A stretch of 64,000 nt of DNA, from contig OY970283.1 in NCBI GenBank assembly GCA_963715995.1, positions 496,001 through 560,000 on the forward strand, in the 5' to 3' direction. The number at the start of each line of letters is the position of its first letter. The first letter of the stretch is position 1. The stretch comes from DATBDN01 sp963715995. GTDB taxonomy: Bacteria > Actinomycetota > Thermoleophilia > Solirubrobacterales > Thermoleophilaceae. The position numbers were made by a program, and so were the translations under genes. Under the pieces are notes generated by a model, which searched no databases, was not told where the DNA came from, and saw only the letters and a list, made by a program, of their open reading frames with translations. This document shows, in pieces, positions 1 to 9,111 of this stretch.

Positions 1-1
1 C

Positions 2-2083
2 TTCAAGCTGGGTGAGCGCTACGGGATCACGATCCAGAACCCGGTCAAGCCCGACGGGACGTTCGACGAGCGGATCGAGCCGTTCGCGGGACGCTTCGTC
101 AAGGACGCCGATCCCGACATCATCAAGGCGCTCGAGAAGAGCGGGCGGCTCTTCCGGGAGGAGCTGTACTACCACGCGTACCCGCACTGCTGGCGCTGCG
201 ACACGCCACTCCTCTACTACGCGAAGCAGAGCTGGTACGTGCGCACCACCGAGATGCGCGACCAGCTGCTGCGCGAGAACGAGGGTGTCGACTGGCACCC
301 CGACCACATCAAGCACGGGCGGATGGGCGACTGGCTGCGCGGCAACGTGGACTGGGCGCTCTCGCGTGAGCGCTATTGGGGCACGCCGCTGCCGATCTGG
401 CGCTGCGAGGCCGGCCACCTGACGGCGATCGGCTCGCGCGAGGACATCCGCGCGCACGGCGGCGAGCCTCCCGAGGACCTGCACAAGCCGTACATCGACG
501 ACGTCGTGTTCAAGTGCCCGCACTGCGACGCGCAGGCGCGGCGCGTGCCCGAGGTGATCGACGTCTGGTGGGACTCCGGCTGCATGCCGTTTGCGCAGTG
601 GCATGCGCCGCACGAGAACGAGGACAAGTTCGAGGCTCACTTTCCCGCCGACTACATCTGCGAGGGGCTCGACCAGACGCGCGGCTGGTTCTACTCGCTG
701 CTCGCCGTCTCGACGCTGCTGTTCGGCAAGTCGAGCTTCAAGACGTGCCTGTGCCTTGGGCTGCTCGCCGATCCCGAGGGTCAGAAGATGTCGAAGTCGA
801 AGGGCAACATCGTCGTGCCCTACGACGTGCTCGACCGCTTCGGCGCCGACGCGTTCCGCTGGTACTTCTTCACGTCGAAGCAGCCGTGGGACGGCTACCG
901 CTTCTCGCTCGAGACGGTCGGCGAGAGCCTGCGCCAGTACATGCTCACGCTTTGGAACACATACGCGTTCTACGTCCTCTACGCCAACCTCACCGATGTC
1001 GAGGAGCGGCCGCTGACCGACCTCGACCGCTGGATCCGCTCGCGGCTCGCCTCGACCGTCGAGACCGTGACGGCGCGGATGGAGGACTACGACACGACCG
1101 TCGCGGGGCGCGCGATCGCGGAGTTCGTGGACGATCTGTCGAACTGGTACGTGCGCGCGTCGCGCAAGCGCTTCTACGGCCCTGATGGCGCCGCGTTCTC
1201 CACGCTGCACGAGTGCCTGCTGACGGTGGCCAAGCTCACGGCGCCGCTGACGCCGTTCTTCGCCGACGAGATGTACGACAACCTCGACGGTTCCGAGCCG
1301 TCGGTGCACCTGTGCGACTGGCCCGAGGCCGGCGCCCGCGACGAGGAGCTCGAGTGGCAGTTCGCGGTCGCGCGCGAGGCCGTCGAGCTCGGGCGCAAGG
1401 CGCGCGCCGAAGGCAAGCTCGGGCTGCGCCAGCCGCTGCGCGAGGCGGTGATCGTCGCCGGGGATCGCGAGCGCGTCGCGATCGAGCACTTCTCCGATCT
1501 GGTGCGCGACGAGCTGAACGTGAAGCAGCTGCGCTTCGTCGGCGAGGCCGACGAGCTCGGCCGCTGGGAGCTGAAGGCCAACTACCGCGCACTCGGGCCG
1601 CGCTTCGGCAAGCGGATGCCCGAGGCGGCCGACGCCGTGGCGGCGCTCGATGCCGGCGAGGCCGCCGCTGTGCTGCGTGGCGGCGGCACGGTCGGCCTGG
1701 TGGTCGGCGGCGACGAGCACGCGCTGTCGCTCGACGACGTGCAGATGGTGCTCCAGCCGCTCGACGGCTATCAGGTCGAGCGCGCCGGGACGCATGCGGT
1801 CGCGCTCAACCTGGAGCTCGACCACGAGCTGGTGCAGGAGGGGCTCGCGCGCGAGGTCGTGCGCGCCGTCCAGAACGCACGCAAGTCGGCCGGGCTGAAC
1901 GTGGAGGACCGCATCGCGCTCACGCTGTCGGGTGACGACGAACTGGTGCTGGCGGCACGCTCGCATGAGGGCTACGTGGCGGGCGAGGTGCTCGCCACGT
2001 CGGTGGTCTACGACGGCGAGGTCGGCGGCGAGCCCGCGGACGTCAAGGGCCGCGAGCTGCGGATCGCCGTCGAGCGCGTCTGA
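2..2083 (+). CDS. ileS: Isoleucyl-tRNA synthetase, 5'-truncated by window edge
   Basis: Charges tRNA-Ile with isoleucine in the cytoplasm. The open frame is already running at base 2, so the N-terminal part, including the HIGH signature, lies outside the window; about 693 codons remain. Visible are the end of the catalytic domain, the class I KMSKS signature at 785-799, and then the anticodon-binding and C-terminal helical region. The TRGWFYSLL segment before KMSKS is typical of IleRS rather than ValRS or LeuRS. The stop is TGA at 2081-2083. The next gene starts 46 bp downstream on the same strand. Identification is secure; only the start is missing. Confidence 0.96.
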   Translation, partial: FKLGERYGITIQNPVKPDGTFDERIEPFAGRFVKDADPDIIKALEKSGRLFREELYYHAYPHCWRCDTPLLYYAKQSWYVRTTEMRDQLLRENEGVDWHPDHIKHGRMGDWLRGNVDWALSRERYWGTPLPIWRCEAGHLTAIGSREDIRAHGGEPPEDLHKPYIDDVVFKCPHCDAQARRVPEVIDVWWDSGCMPFAQWHAPHENEDKFEAHFPADYICEGLDQTRGWFYSLLAVSTLLFGKSSFKTCLCLGLLADPEGQKMSKSKGNIVVPYDVLDRFGADAFRWYFFTSKQPWDGYRFSLETVGESLRQYMLTLWNTYAFYVLYANLTDVEERPLTDLDRWIRSRLASTVETVTARMEDYDTTVAGRAIAEFVDDLSNWYVRASRKRFYGPDGAAFSTLHECLLTVAKLTAPLTPFFADEMYDNLDGSEPSVHLCDWPEAGARDEELEWQFAVAREAVELGRKARAEGKLGLRQPLREAVIVAGDRERVAIEHFSDLVRDELNVKQLRFVGEADELGRWELKANYRALGPRFGKRMPEAADAVAALDAGEAAAVLRGGGTVGLVVGGDEHALSLDDVQMVLQPLDGYQVERAGTHAVALNLELDHELVQEGLAREVVRAVQNARKSAGLNVEDRIALTLSGDDELVLAARSHEGYVAGEVLATSVVYDGEVGGEPADVKGRELRIAVERV

Positions 2084-2129
2084 GCCGTACGATCCACGGC
2101 ACCCAGTAGCCGCCACAGGAGGAGACCCG

Positions 2130-2708
2130 ATGGATGCAGTCGCCCGTATCGAAGCTGCCGCTTCACGCTGGAACGTCCTCGAGCACCCCTTCTACCAGCG
2201 CTGGAGCGCGGGCGAGCTGAGCCCGGCTGAGCTTGCCGAGTACGCGGCGCAGTACCGCTACGCGGTGGTCGCGCTGGCCGATGCGGCGGCGGCAGCGGGC
2301 AACGAGGAGCACGCCCGCGAGGAGCGCGACCACGTGGCGCTCTGGGACGCGTTCGCGAAGAGCTGCGGTGCGCAGGCGGCGCCGGCCAACCCCGAGACGG
2401 ACGAGTGCGCAGACGCATGGCGCGGCGGCAACGACCGCCTGGAGCGCGTGGCGGTGCTGTTCGCGGTCGAGTCGGCACAGCCGGCGATCGCGCAGACGAA
2501 GCTCGACGGGCTGCTGGAGCACTACGGCTTCGAGGACGGCCCGGCGACCGAGTACTTCAAGGTGCACGCAGAGCGCGACCACGAGCACGCCGCAGCCTCA
2601 CGCGAGCTGCTGGCAAGGCTGACCACCGACGAGGACGCACCACGGCTGGCAGCGCGGGCCGAAGCGGCCGCGAAGGGCAACTGGCGCCTGCTCGACGGCG
2701 TTTCTTAA
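2130..2708 (+). CDS. Heme-oxygenase-fold diiron protein, CADD/TenA/PqqC-like
   Basis: A 192-aa protein of the TenA/PqqC-like fold. ATG at 2130 is preceded by a clear AGGAGGAG ribosome site. Candidate metal ligands are E60 (or a nearby Glu), H68, E114, H146, D150 and H153. The spacing E114-H146-D150-H153 matches, from memory, that of chlamydial CADD, a self-sacrificing para-aminobenzoate synthase. K124, ten residues after E114, and Y22 are plausible counterparts of the CADD sacrificial Lys and Tyr. An oxygen-using diiron enzyme is therefore likely; pABA formation is an inference. It follows ileS and precedes a REP-flanked transposase. An iron-containing redox protein of other function remains possible. 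Confidence 0.75.
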   Translation: MDAVARIEAAASRWNVLEHPFYQRWSAGELSPAELAEYAAQYRYAVVALADAAAAAGNEEHAREERDHVALWDAFAKSCGAQAAPANPETDECADAWRGGNDRLERVAVLFAVESAQPAIAQTKLDGLLEHYGFEDGPATEYFKVHAERDHEHAAASRELLARLTTDEDAPRLAARAEAAAKGNWRLLDGVS

Positions 2709-2712
2709 AGAC

Positions 2713-2752
2713 GGGGCCAGGCCCCACTCTCATGAGAACGGGGCCAGGCCCC
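2713..2752. repeat. REP-like palindromes, left pair (two copies, 27-bp spacing)
   Basis: Two direct copies of GGGGCCAGGCCCC occur at 2713-2725 and 2740-2752, each followed by the tail ACTCTCATG. Each core is a perfect inverted repeat around a single central base. A matching pair lies on the other side of the transposase gene at 3301-3340 with the same 27-bp spacing. This is the layout expected of a RAYT transposase and its REP sequences. Confidence 0.85.
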
Positions 2753-2799
2753 ACTCTCATGTGGGGGCGAACTCGTGGAGCGTCGTGCCTTAAAGAGGC

Positions 2800-3298
2800 A
2801 TGGCACGCAAGCCGAGAGTCCAGGTACGCCGGCGGGACGTACCACGTCTGGGCGCGCCGAGTCGAGCACACTGAACTGTTCGTCGACAGGCTGGATTACG
2901 AGCGCTACGTGGAACTGCTCGAGGAGACAGTGGAAGAGTTCCGTTGGATTCTCCTCTCGTTCTGCCTGATGCCGAATCACATCCACCTGCTGCTGCAGCT
3001 CCAGGAGCCGAACCTCGCAGCTGGCATGCAGAAGCTTCACTTGAACTACGTCCTGTGGTTCAACCGCCGCCATGGGCGAGAGGGCCATCTATTCGAGCGC
3101 CGCTACGGCGCCCATCTCGTCGAGGACGACGTGTACCTCATCACCGTCATCGAGTACATCGAGTCGAACCCACTCAATGCTGGGCTGTGCACGAGCCCCG
3201 AGCACTGGCCATGGTCCAGCCGTGGTCTGGCGAGTTCGGGAAAGCCGCCGGGCTGGCTGGCCCACGACCTGTTGCAGAAACGGGTCGCCGAGATCTGA
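2800..3298 (+). pseudogene. REP-associated tyrosine transposase (RAYT, Y1/HUH), frame broken near its start
   Basis: Single-strand-processing transposase of the TnpA-REP family, thought to move or maintain REP palindromes. The HUH motif is visible in PNHIHLLL, and the downstream YIESNPL segment carries the candidate catalytic Tyr. The family begins with MARKPR..., and exactly this is encoded from ATG 2800 (MARKPRVQ). The frame then changes: the rest (YAGGTYHVW...) is read one base later, so one extra G at 2823-2824 separates them. Without the extra base the product is about 165 aa, normal for the family. An in-frame ATG at 2759 exists but would give an atypical N-terminus overlapping the REP. 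Either a recent inactivation or a sequence error. Confidence 0.82.
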
Positions 3299-3300
3299 GC

Positions 3301-3340
3301 GGGGCCAGGCCCCATTCTCATGAGGACGGGGCCTGGCCCC
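3301..3340. repeat. REP-like palindromes, right pair
   Basis: GGGGCCAGGCCCC at 3301-3313 and GGGGCCTGGCCCC at 3328-3340 begin two bases after the RAYT stop codon. The second copy has the central base inverted. The tails (TTCTCATGA) and the 27-bp spacing match the left pair, so the gene is bracketed by two palindromes on each side. Confidence 0.85.
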
Positions 3341-3394
3341 GTTCTCATGAAGCGCGCAGTAGCGCCCAGGCGCACACGCACATAGGGTGGACCG

Positions 3395-5395
3395 ATGGTC
3401 ACCCGAATGCGCCTGCGGGCCTCGCTGCTGGTCGCTGCCCTGCTTGCCTTCGCTGCCCCTGCGGCAGCCGCGCCGGCGTGGCTCGCAGGGACGCCGCTGT
3501 CGGCGACCGGGCAGAACGCGATCGACGACGCCATCGTGATGACTCCGAACGGCACCGTCGCCGCCACGTGGTCGCGCTTCGACTCGGTGGCGGGCAGCTT
3601 CCGCATCGAGGGCGCCGTGCGGCTGCCGGGCGGCAGCTTCACTCCGGCGGTCACGCTCTCCGACGGCGCCACCTCGTCCACGCTCGACCAGCTCGCCGCC
3701 GACGCGAACAACGACGTGATCGGCATCTGGCGTCGCAACGACGGCGTGAACGAGCGGATCGAGTACGCGGACCTCCCGGCCGGGGCCACGACCTTCGCGA
3801 CCGCGCAGCGCATCACGCCGGACGCCGGTACGAGCTTCGAGTCGAACCCCGACGTCGCGATGGATGCCGCCGGCGACGTGTTCGTGGCCTTCCGCAAGTC
3901 GGATGGCTCGAGCAACCTCGCGACCGTGGCGACGCGGCTGGTCGGTGGTTCGTTCGCGATCCAGACGCTGTCGGCGACCGGCCAGACCATCTTCGACCCC
4001 GCGATCGCCGCCGGGACCAACGGAGATGCCATCGCCGTCTGGCAGCGCTCGGACGGCACCCACGACAGGATCGACGCAGCCATCCGCGGGTCCAGCGGCA
4101 CGTTCGCCCAGGGCGTTCACATCTCGGACAGCACGGTCGACGCATCGTTGCCGCAGGTGGCGGTCGACGGCAGCGGCAACGCCGTCGCCGTGTGGCAGCA
4201 GGCCAACAGGATCGAGGCCGCCGTGCGCCCCGCGGGCGGGGCGTTCGGCACGCCGGTGCCGATCTCGGCCGCCGGCCAGAACGCGGGCGAGCCGCAGATA
4301 GCGATGGACAGCCAGGGCAACGCGACGGCGGTCTGGGATCGCTCGGACGGCACCAAGACGATCGCGCAGGCGTCCACGCGGCCGGCCGGCGGGACCTTCC
4401 CGGCTGCCGACTCGCTCTCCCTCACCGGGCAGAACGCGCTGATCCCGCAGGTTGCCGTGAACCCCGCGGGCGACGTGTTCGTCGTCTGGAAGCGCTCCGA
4501 TGGCACGAACACGCGCATCCAGCAGGCGGTCAAGCACGCGGGCGGCAGCTTCGGACCCGCGACCGAGATATCGGCAGCGGGCAAGAACGCCGACCTCCCG
4601 TACGTGGCGGCCGACCACCAGGGCAACGCCGCGGCGATCTTCGTCCGCTCGGACGGATCAAACAACCTTGCGACGGTGGCGGGCTACGACAGCGCCGGCC
4701 CGGCGCTGACGCTCCTGGGCGTTCCGGGCAGCGGCATCACCGGCAGCGCGCTGCCGTTCTCTGTCACGCGGGTCGACGTCTGGTCGGCGCTGGCGTCCAC
4801 AGCCTGGGACTTCGGCGACGGCAGCCAGGGCACGGGCACATCGGTCACGCACCCGTATGCGGCCGTCGGCAGCTACGCCGTGAAGGTCACGGCGACCGAC
4901 GCGCTGGGCAACGCCACGACGGCTGGCGGCAACGTGGCGATCACGGCCCCGGTGCCCCCGGCTGTGACTCCGCCGAACATGAACCCGATGACGCCGCCCA
5001 ACCCGCTCCCCACGACGCCGCTCGGGGCGTGCGCGGTCAAGAAGACCGGCACCAAGCGGGCGGACAAGCTCACAGGCGGCACGTTCGGCGACCTGATCCG
5101 CGGCGGGGCAGGCAACGACAAGATCTCCGGTGGCGCGGGCGACGACTGCCTGTTCGGCGAGGCCGGTAACGACACGCTCAGCGGCGGCGCGGGCAAGGAC
5201 AAGCTCGACGGTGGCGCGGGCAACGACAAGCTCACGGGCGGTGCCGGCAAGGACACCTTCGCGGGCGGCGCCGGCAACGACACGATCTACTCGAAGGATG
5301 GTGTCAAGGAGACTGTCAACTGCGGCAAGGGCCGCGACAAGGTGAAGGCCGACAAGAAGGACAAGCTGGTCGGCTGCGAGAAGAAGCTCAAGTAG
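3395..5395 (+). CDS. Secreted protein with repeated propeller-like units, PKD domain and RTX-like calcium-binding repeats
   Basis: A 666-aa exported protein of unknown role. Residues 1-27 form a signal peptide ending in an Ala-rich cleavage region. Residues of about 30-430 contain repeated units of the pattern DGNAVAVWxRSDGT, which suggest a beta-propeller. A PKD-like domain follows (around 450-510, WDFGDGS motif), then a Pro-rich linker, then about seven GGAGNDxLxGG nonapeptides (around 565-635) typical of RTX calcium binding. The C-terminus has a Cys-containing CGxGxDxVxADxxDxxxxCE motif. ATG at 3395 is taken because it starts the signal peptide. It converges with polX, overlapping its stop by 8 bp. 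Confidence 0.85.
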   Translation: MVTRMRLRASLLVAALLAFAAPAAAAPAWLAGTPLSATGQNAIDDAIVMTPNGTVAATWSRFDSVAGSFRIEGAVRLPGGSFTPAVTLSDGATSSTLDQLAADANNDVIGIWRRNDGVNERIEYADLPAGATTFATAQRITPDAGTSFESNPDVAMDAAGDVFVAFRKSDGSSNLATVATRLVGGSFAIQTLSATGQTIFDPAIAAGTNGDAIAVWQRSDGTHDRIDAAIRGSSGTFAQGVHISDSTVDASLPQVAVDGSGNAVAVWQQANRIEAAVRPAGGAFGTPVPISAAGQNAGEPQIAMDSQGNATAVWDRSDGTKTIAQASTRPAGGTFPAADSLSLTGQNALIPQVAVNPAGDVFVVWKRSDGTNTRIQQAVKHAGGSFGPATEISAAGKNADLPYVAADHQGNAAAIFVRSDGSNNLATVAGYDSAGPALTLLGVPGSGITGSALPFSVTRVDVWSALASTAWDFGDGSQGTGTSVTHPYAAVGSYAVKVTATDALGNATTAGGNVAITAPVPPAVTPPNMNPMTPPNPLPTTPLGACAVKKTGTKRADKLTGGTFGDLIRGGAGNDKISGGAGDDCLFGEAGNDTLSGGAGKDKLDGGAGNDKLTGGAGKDTFAGGAGNDTIYSKDGVKETVNCGKGRDKVKADKKDKLVGCEKKLK

Positions 5396-7118
5396 AGCGC
5401 TTGCGCAGCTTGTCCAACGCGCCCCACTCGCGCGCGTTTGCGACCTGCTTCTTCGTGAGCCATGCGCGGCGTGCGGTCGCCACCGCGTAGCGGACGTTTC
5501 TCAGCGTGTCGGTCCCGTGGCCGTCCGAGGTCAGGCAGATCTTCACGCCAGCCTCGGCCGCGTGGCGAGCCCACATCTCGTTCAGGTCGCGGCGGTCGGG
5601 GTTGCCGTTGATCTCCAGGAACGTGCCCGTGCGCGCGGCCGCCTCGATCACCTTCTCCATGTCGATCGCGTAGGGCTCGCGGCGGTCGATCAGCCGCCCG
5701 GTCGGGTGGCCGATGCAGTCCACCAGCGGGTTCTCCATCGCCGCGATCACGCGTTTCGTCATCTCCTTCTCGCCCACGCGGAACGACGTGTGCACCGACG
5801 CCATCACCCAGTCGAGCTGCTCCACGAGCTCCTGCTCGTAGTCGAGCGAGCCGTCGAGGCCGATGTTGATCTCGGACCCGGCCAGCAGTCGCACCGGCGC
5901 GAACTCGCCCGACGCGTTCAGCTCCGCGATTCGCTCGATCGTCGCCCGCAGCGCATCCGGCTGCACGTCGTTGCCGAACCCGTGCGTGGCCGAGTGGTCG
6001 GTGATCGCGATGTAGCCGTAGCCACGCTCACGCGCCGCCTCCGCCATCTGCTCGATCGTCTGGCGGCCGTCCGAGGCGACCGTGTGGCAGTGCAGCTCGC
6101 CGCGCACGTCGTCCATCTCCACCAGCACGGGCAGCGCCTGCCGCCGCGCCGCCTCGAGCTCGCCGCGGTTCTCGCGCAGCTCGGGCGGGATGAACTGCAT
6201 CCCGAGCAGCGCGTAGACCTCCTCCTCGGTCGCGCACGAGTGCGTGGTCTCGGTCGAGTCGTCGATCACGCCGTACTCGGACACGTGGAAGCCGCGCTTG
6301 ACGGCCGCGGTCCGCAGCGCCTCGTTGTGCTTGCCCGACCCGGTCAGGTGCTGGAGCAGGTTGCCCCAGTTCTCCGGGGCGACGATCCGGAAGTCGACCG
6401 CGATCCCGTTGTGCGTGACCGCCTTCGCCCCAGCCTCGCCCGCCCGCGCGACCTCGCCCAGCAGCGGCAGCGCGGCGAATGCATCCACCAGCGCCCGCGC
6501 ATCGGTCGCGGTCGCGACGATGTCGATGTCCTTGCAGGTGTCAGACCAGCGCCGCAACGACCCCGCGACCTCGACCTGCTCGCACGCGGGGTGCTCGCGC
6601 AGCACCGACACGAGCGACGCCGCGATCCGCGCCGCCTGCGAGTGGAGGACGCGCGGCGACGGTGCCGTCTCGCCTGACGCGATCGCGTGCGCGATCGTCT
6701 CCTCGGTCTTCACCCCGAAGCCCGGCACGTCGCGCACCTGCTCCTGCTCGACGGCCGCCTTGAGGGCATCGAGCGAATCGACCCCCAGCGCGTCGAACAG
6801 CTTGCGTGCCTTCTTCGGGCCCAGCCCCGGTATGCGGGTGATCTCCACGAGTCCCGGCGGGAACTTGGCCTTCAGCTTGACCGCGCTCGGGATCTGGCCG
6901 GTCTCCAGCAGCGCGTCGATCTTCTCGGCGATCGTCTTGCCGACCCCCGACAGCGACGTGGCCTTGCCCTCGCGCGCCAGCTCCTCCACCGACAGCGGCG
7001 CCTCGCGGATCGCCTTCGCGGCATTGCGGTAGGCCACCACGCGATAGACGACGGCGCCGTCGAGCTCGTACAGGTCTCCGAGCTCGTCGAAATGCGCAGC
7101 GATCTCTGCGTTCCGCAT
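5388..7118 (-). CDS. polX: DNA polymerase/3'-5' exonuclease PolX
   Basis: Family X repair polymerase that fills short gaps in base-excision repair, fused to a PHP nuclease domain; 576 aa, the usual length. Helix-hairpin-helix segments occupy about residues 50-140 (for example IPGLGPKKA). The nucleotidyltransferase motif GSLRRWSDTCKDIDIV (186-201) supplies metal ligands D197 and D199, with D242 as the third. The PHP domain begins near 340 with the metal-binding ELHCHTVASDG. ATG at 7118 faces the mannosyltransferase gene 22 bp away. Confidence 0.95.
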   Translation of the reverse strand: MRNAEIAAHFDELGDLYELDGAVVYRVVAYRNAAKAIREAPLSVEELAREGKATSLSGVGKTIAEKIDALLETGQIPSAVKLKAKFPPGLVEITRIPGLGPKKARKLFDALGVDSLDALKAAVEQEQVRDVPGFGVKTEETIAHAIASGETAPSPRVLHSQAARIAASLVSVLREHPACEQVEVAGSLRRWSDTCKDIDIVATATDARALVDAFAALPLLGEVARAGEAGAKAVTHNGIAVDFRIVAPENWGNLLQHLTGSGKHNEALRTAAVKRGFHVSEYGVIDDSTETTHSCATEEEVYALLGMQFIPPELRENRGELEAARRQALPVLVEMDDVRGELHCHTVASDGRQTIEQMAEAARERGYGYIAITDHSATHGFGNDVQPDALRATIERIAELNASGEFAPVRLLAGSEINIGLDGSLDYEQELVEQLDWVMASVHTSFRVGEKEMTKRVIAAMENPLVDCIGHPTGRLIDRREPYAIDMEKVIEAAARTGTFLEINGNPDRRDLNEMWARHAAEAGVKICLTSDGHGTDTLRNVRYAVATARRAWLTKKQVANAREWGALDKLRKRST

Positions 7119-7140
7119 CGGGTCCTAGGGTACGCGGGCC

Positions 7141-7875
7141 ATGCCGGGCGCCTGGCTCATCCTGCCGACCTACAACGAGGCCGAGAACATCGGCCCGATC
7201 CTGCATGCCGCACGCGCCCAGCTGCGCGCCGGCGACCACATCCTGGTCGTCGACGACAACTCGCCTGACGGCACTGGCCGGCTGGCAGACGAGCTGGCCG
7301 GCCAGCTCGAGGGAGTCGAGGTCCTCCACCGCGCCGGCAAGGAAGGACTCGGCCGCGCCTACCTCGCAGGCTTCCGCCACGCGCTCGCCGCAGGCGCCGA
7401 GCTGGTGCTGGAGATGGACTCCGACTTCTCACACGACCCCGCCGACCTGCCGCGGCTGATCGAGGCCGCCGAGCAGCGGGCGGACCTCGTGCTGGGCTCG
7501 CGCTACGTCGAGGGCGGCAGCGTGAGCGACTGGGGTCTGCTGCGCAGGCTCATCTCGCGCGGCGGCTCGTGGTACGCGCGCACGCTCCTCGGCGTGAAGG
7601 TGCGCGACCTCACCGGCGGCTTCAAGTGCTTCCGCCGTGAGGTGCTGGAGACTCTCGATCTCGACGCCGTCCACGCCGACGGCTACGGCTTCCAGATCGA
7701 ACTCACCTACCGCACGGTGGGCGCAGGATTTAGGGTCGAGGAGATCCCGATCGTTTTCCGGGACCGCCGGGTAGGACAATCCAAGATGAACGCGCGTATC
7801 GCCATCGAAGCAATGTGGAAGGTGCCCGCGCTGCGCAGACGCTCTGCGCTAACCTTTAGTAAGCAACCTAACTGA
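7141..7875 (+). CDS. Polyprenol-phosphate mannosyltransferase, GT2 family
   Basis: A 244-aa GT-A glycosyltransferase that probably transfers mannose from GDP-mannose to polyprenyl phosphate at the inner face of the membrane. The N-terminus has the family pattern LPTYNEAENI, then VVDDNSPDGT, and the DxD-type metal site in EMDSDFSHD (around residues 96-104). The acceptor-side motif VRDLTGGFKCFRREVL is typical of dolichol-phosphate mannose synthases. There is no C-terminal membrane domain, so it is the soluble catalytic form, as in mycobacterial Ppm1 catalytic domains. Thioredoxin follows 13 bp downstream. Confidence 0.9.
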   Translation: MPGAWLILPTYNEAENIGPILHAARAQLRAGDHILVVDDNSPDGTGRLADELAGQLEGVEVLHRAGKEGLGRAYLAGFRHALAAGAELVLEMDSDFSHDPADLPRLIEAAEQRADLVLGSRYVEGGSVSDWGLLRRLISRGGSWYARTLLGVKVRDLTGGFKCFRREVLETLDLDAVHADGYGFQIELTYRTVGAGFRVEEIPIVFRDRRVGQSKMNARIAIEAMWKVPALRRRSALTFSKQPN

Positions 7876-7888
7876 CTGGGAGTCGAAA

Positions 7889-8215
7889 GTGGCTGGCAAT
7901 CTTCCCGAGGTAACAGACAACAACTTCGCCGCCGAGGTGCTCGAATCAGGGCAGCCCGTGCTGGTCGACTTCTGGGCGCCCTGGTGCGGGCCCTGCCGCA
8001 TCATCGCTCCGCACCTCGAGGAGCTGAACAGCGAGCGCGACGACATGAACGTCGTCAAGATGAACGTGGACGAGAACCCGCAGACGGCCGCGAAGTACGG
8101 GATCATGTCGATCCCGACGCTGATCCTCTTCAAGAACGGAGAGGTCGCGAAGCAGGTCGTGGGAGCGCTGCCGAAGGCACGCCTCCAGCAGGAGCTCGAA
8201 CCGGCGCTTGCCTGA
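7889..8215 (+). CDS. trxA: Thioredoxin
   Basis: A 108-aa cytoplasmic disulfide reductase. The redox centre WCGPC lies at residues 32-36, followed by the conserved cis-Pro segment SIPTLILFKNG. The start is GTG at 7889, preceded by GGGAG. Length and all core motifs are standard. Its end overlaps the TTG start of the RidA gene by 8 bp, so the two are probably co-transcribed and translationally coupled. Confidence 0.95.
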   Translation: MAGNLPEVTDNNFAAEVLESGQPVLVDFWAPWCGPCRIIAPHLEELNSERDDMNVVKMNVDENPQTAAKYGIMSIPTLILFKNGEVAKQVVGALPKARLQQELEPALA

Positions 8216-8594
8216 TCGCGTCCCCGCCGGGCCGCCGGGATCCCCGGCGGCCGACTGGGGCGAGCGCATCGGCTACAGCCGGGCCGTGAGGACCGGCGAC
8301 GTCATCGAGGTGGCCGGCACCACCGCGCCCGGTGACTCCGCCTACGAGCAGGCCCGCGAGGCGCTGGCGCGTATCGCCGCCGCGCTCGGCCAGCTCGGCG
8401 CGACGCTCGACGACGTGACCCGCACGCGCATGTTCGTGGTCGACATCGAGGCAAACGGCGACGCTGTCGGCCGCGCGCACGGCGAGGTGTTCGCTACGGC
8501 GCGCCCGGTCACCGCGATGTACGGCGTGGCCGGGCTGCTTCAGCCCGAGATGCTGGTGGAGATCGAGGCGACGGCGGTCACGGAACAGCGCTGA
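8208..8594 (+). CDS. RidA/YjgF family protein
   Basis: A 128-aa member of the RidA family, whose best-known members hydrolyse reactive enamine/imine intermediates such as 2-aminoacrylate. The frame shows GDVIEVAGTTA, the trimer-forming VTRTRMFVVD strand and a C-terminal VEIEATAV containing the conserved Glu. The start is TTG at 8208 within the thioredoxin coding end. It converges with the membrane protein at 8578-9111, overlapping its end by 17 bp. Family assignment is strong; substrate is unknown, and only some subfamilies keep the catalytic Arg. Confidence 0.88.
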   Translation: MPDRVPAGPPGSPAADWGERIGYSRAVRTGDVIEVAGTTAPGDSAYEQAREALARIAAALGQLGATLDDVTRTRMFVVDIEANGDAVGRAHGEVFATARPVTAMYGVAGLLQPEMLVEIEATAVTEQR

Positions 8595-9111
8595 GCCGCT
8601 CGTCAACCGGCTCGAGGCGCCTCATCCACGGCGTCCGCAGGAGCTTCGTCGGCGACAGCGGCGCGCTCCGCTCCACGTAGAAGCGCACGCCGTCGCGGTC
8701 CTCGATCGCTGCCACCGCACGTGCCTGCTTGCGCCATCCGAGCGACACGAGCAGCGCGTAGCCGGCGCCGATCGCCGGCACCTGGGGGATCAGGAACGCG
8801 ATCCCGGCCGCCGCAGCGATGACGATGATCAGCGGCCAGAGCCGGTTCACCATGGTGCGGCCGGGCTCGACCTCCGGCAGCGTCGGCGAGTGGCGCGCAT
8901 CGGCCAGGAGACGGCCGATTCCCTCCGAGGTCTGCGAGCGCCGGCCGATCCAGAGACCCACCAGCGACGCAATCGCCCACCACGAAACCGCCACGTACAA
9001 AAGCGTCGTGTCGCCGCGCGAGCCGGCGCCCGCGATGGCGACCGTGGCAAGTGCCGTCGCCGCGCCCGCGAACAGCAGCACCGAGGTCCGGAGGAAGTCC
9101 GTGAAGCGCAT
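8578..9111 (-). CDS. Conserved membrane protein of unknown function
   Basis: A 177-aa protein not recognised beyond its membrane nature. There are hydrophobic segments at about residues 9-28, 37-57 and 92-125 (probably two adjacent helices), separated by a short charged loop. The C-terminal 50 residues are basic and probably cytoplasmic. The ATG immediately follows the TAG stop of the trehalose phosphatase gene with no gap, so the two form an operon. Confidence 0.75.
   Translation of the reverse strand: MRFTDFLRTSVLLFAGAATALATVAIAGAGSRGDTTLLYVAVSWWAIASLVGLWIGRRSQTSEGIGRLLADARHSPTLPEVEPGRTMVNRLWPLIIVIAAAAGIAFLIPQVPAIGAGYALLVSLGWRKQARAVAAIEDRDGVRFYVERSAPLSPTKLLRTPWMRRLEPVDERLSAVP

Noticed and set aside
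2944..5169. A 741-codon plus-strand frame over the RAYT and RTX-like genes
   Set aside because: It runs in a second frame across two well-supported genes and is composed of Arg/Gly/Pro-rich sequence without motifs.
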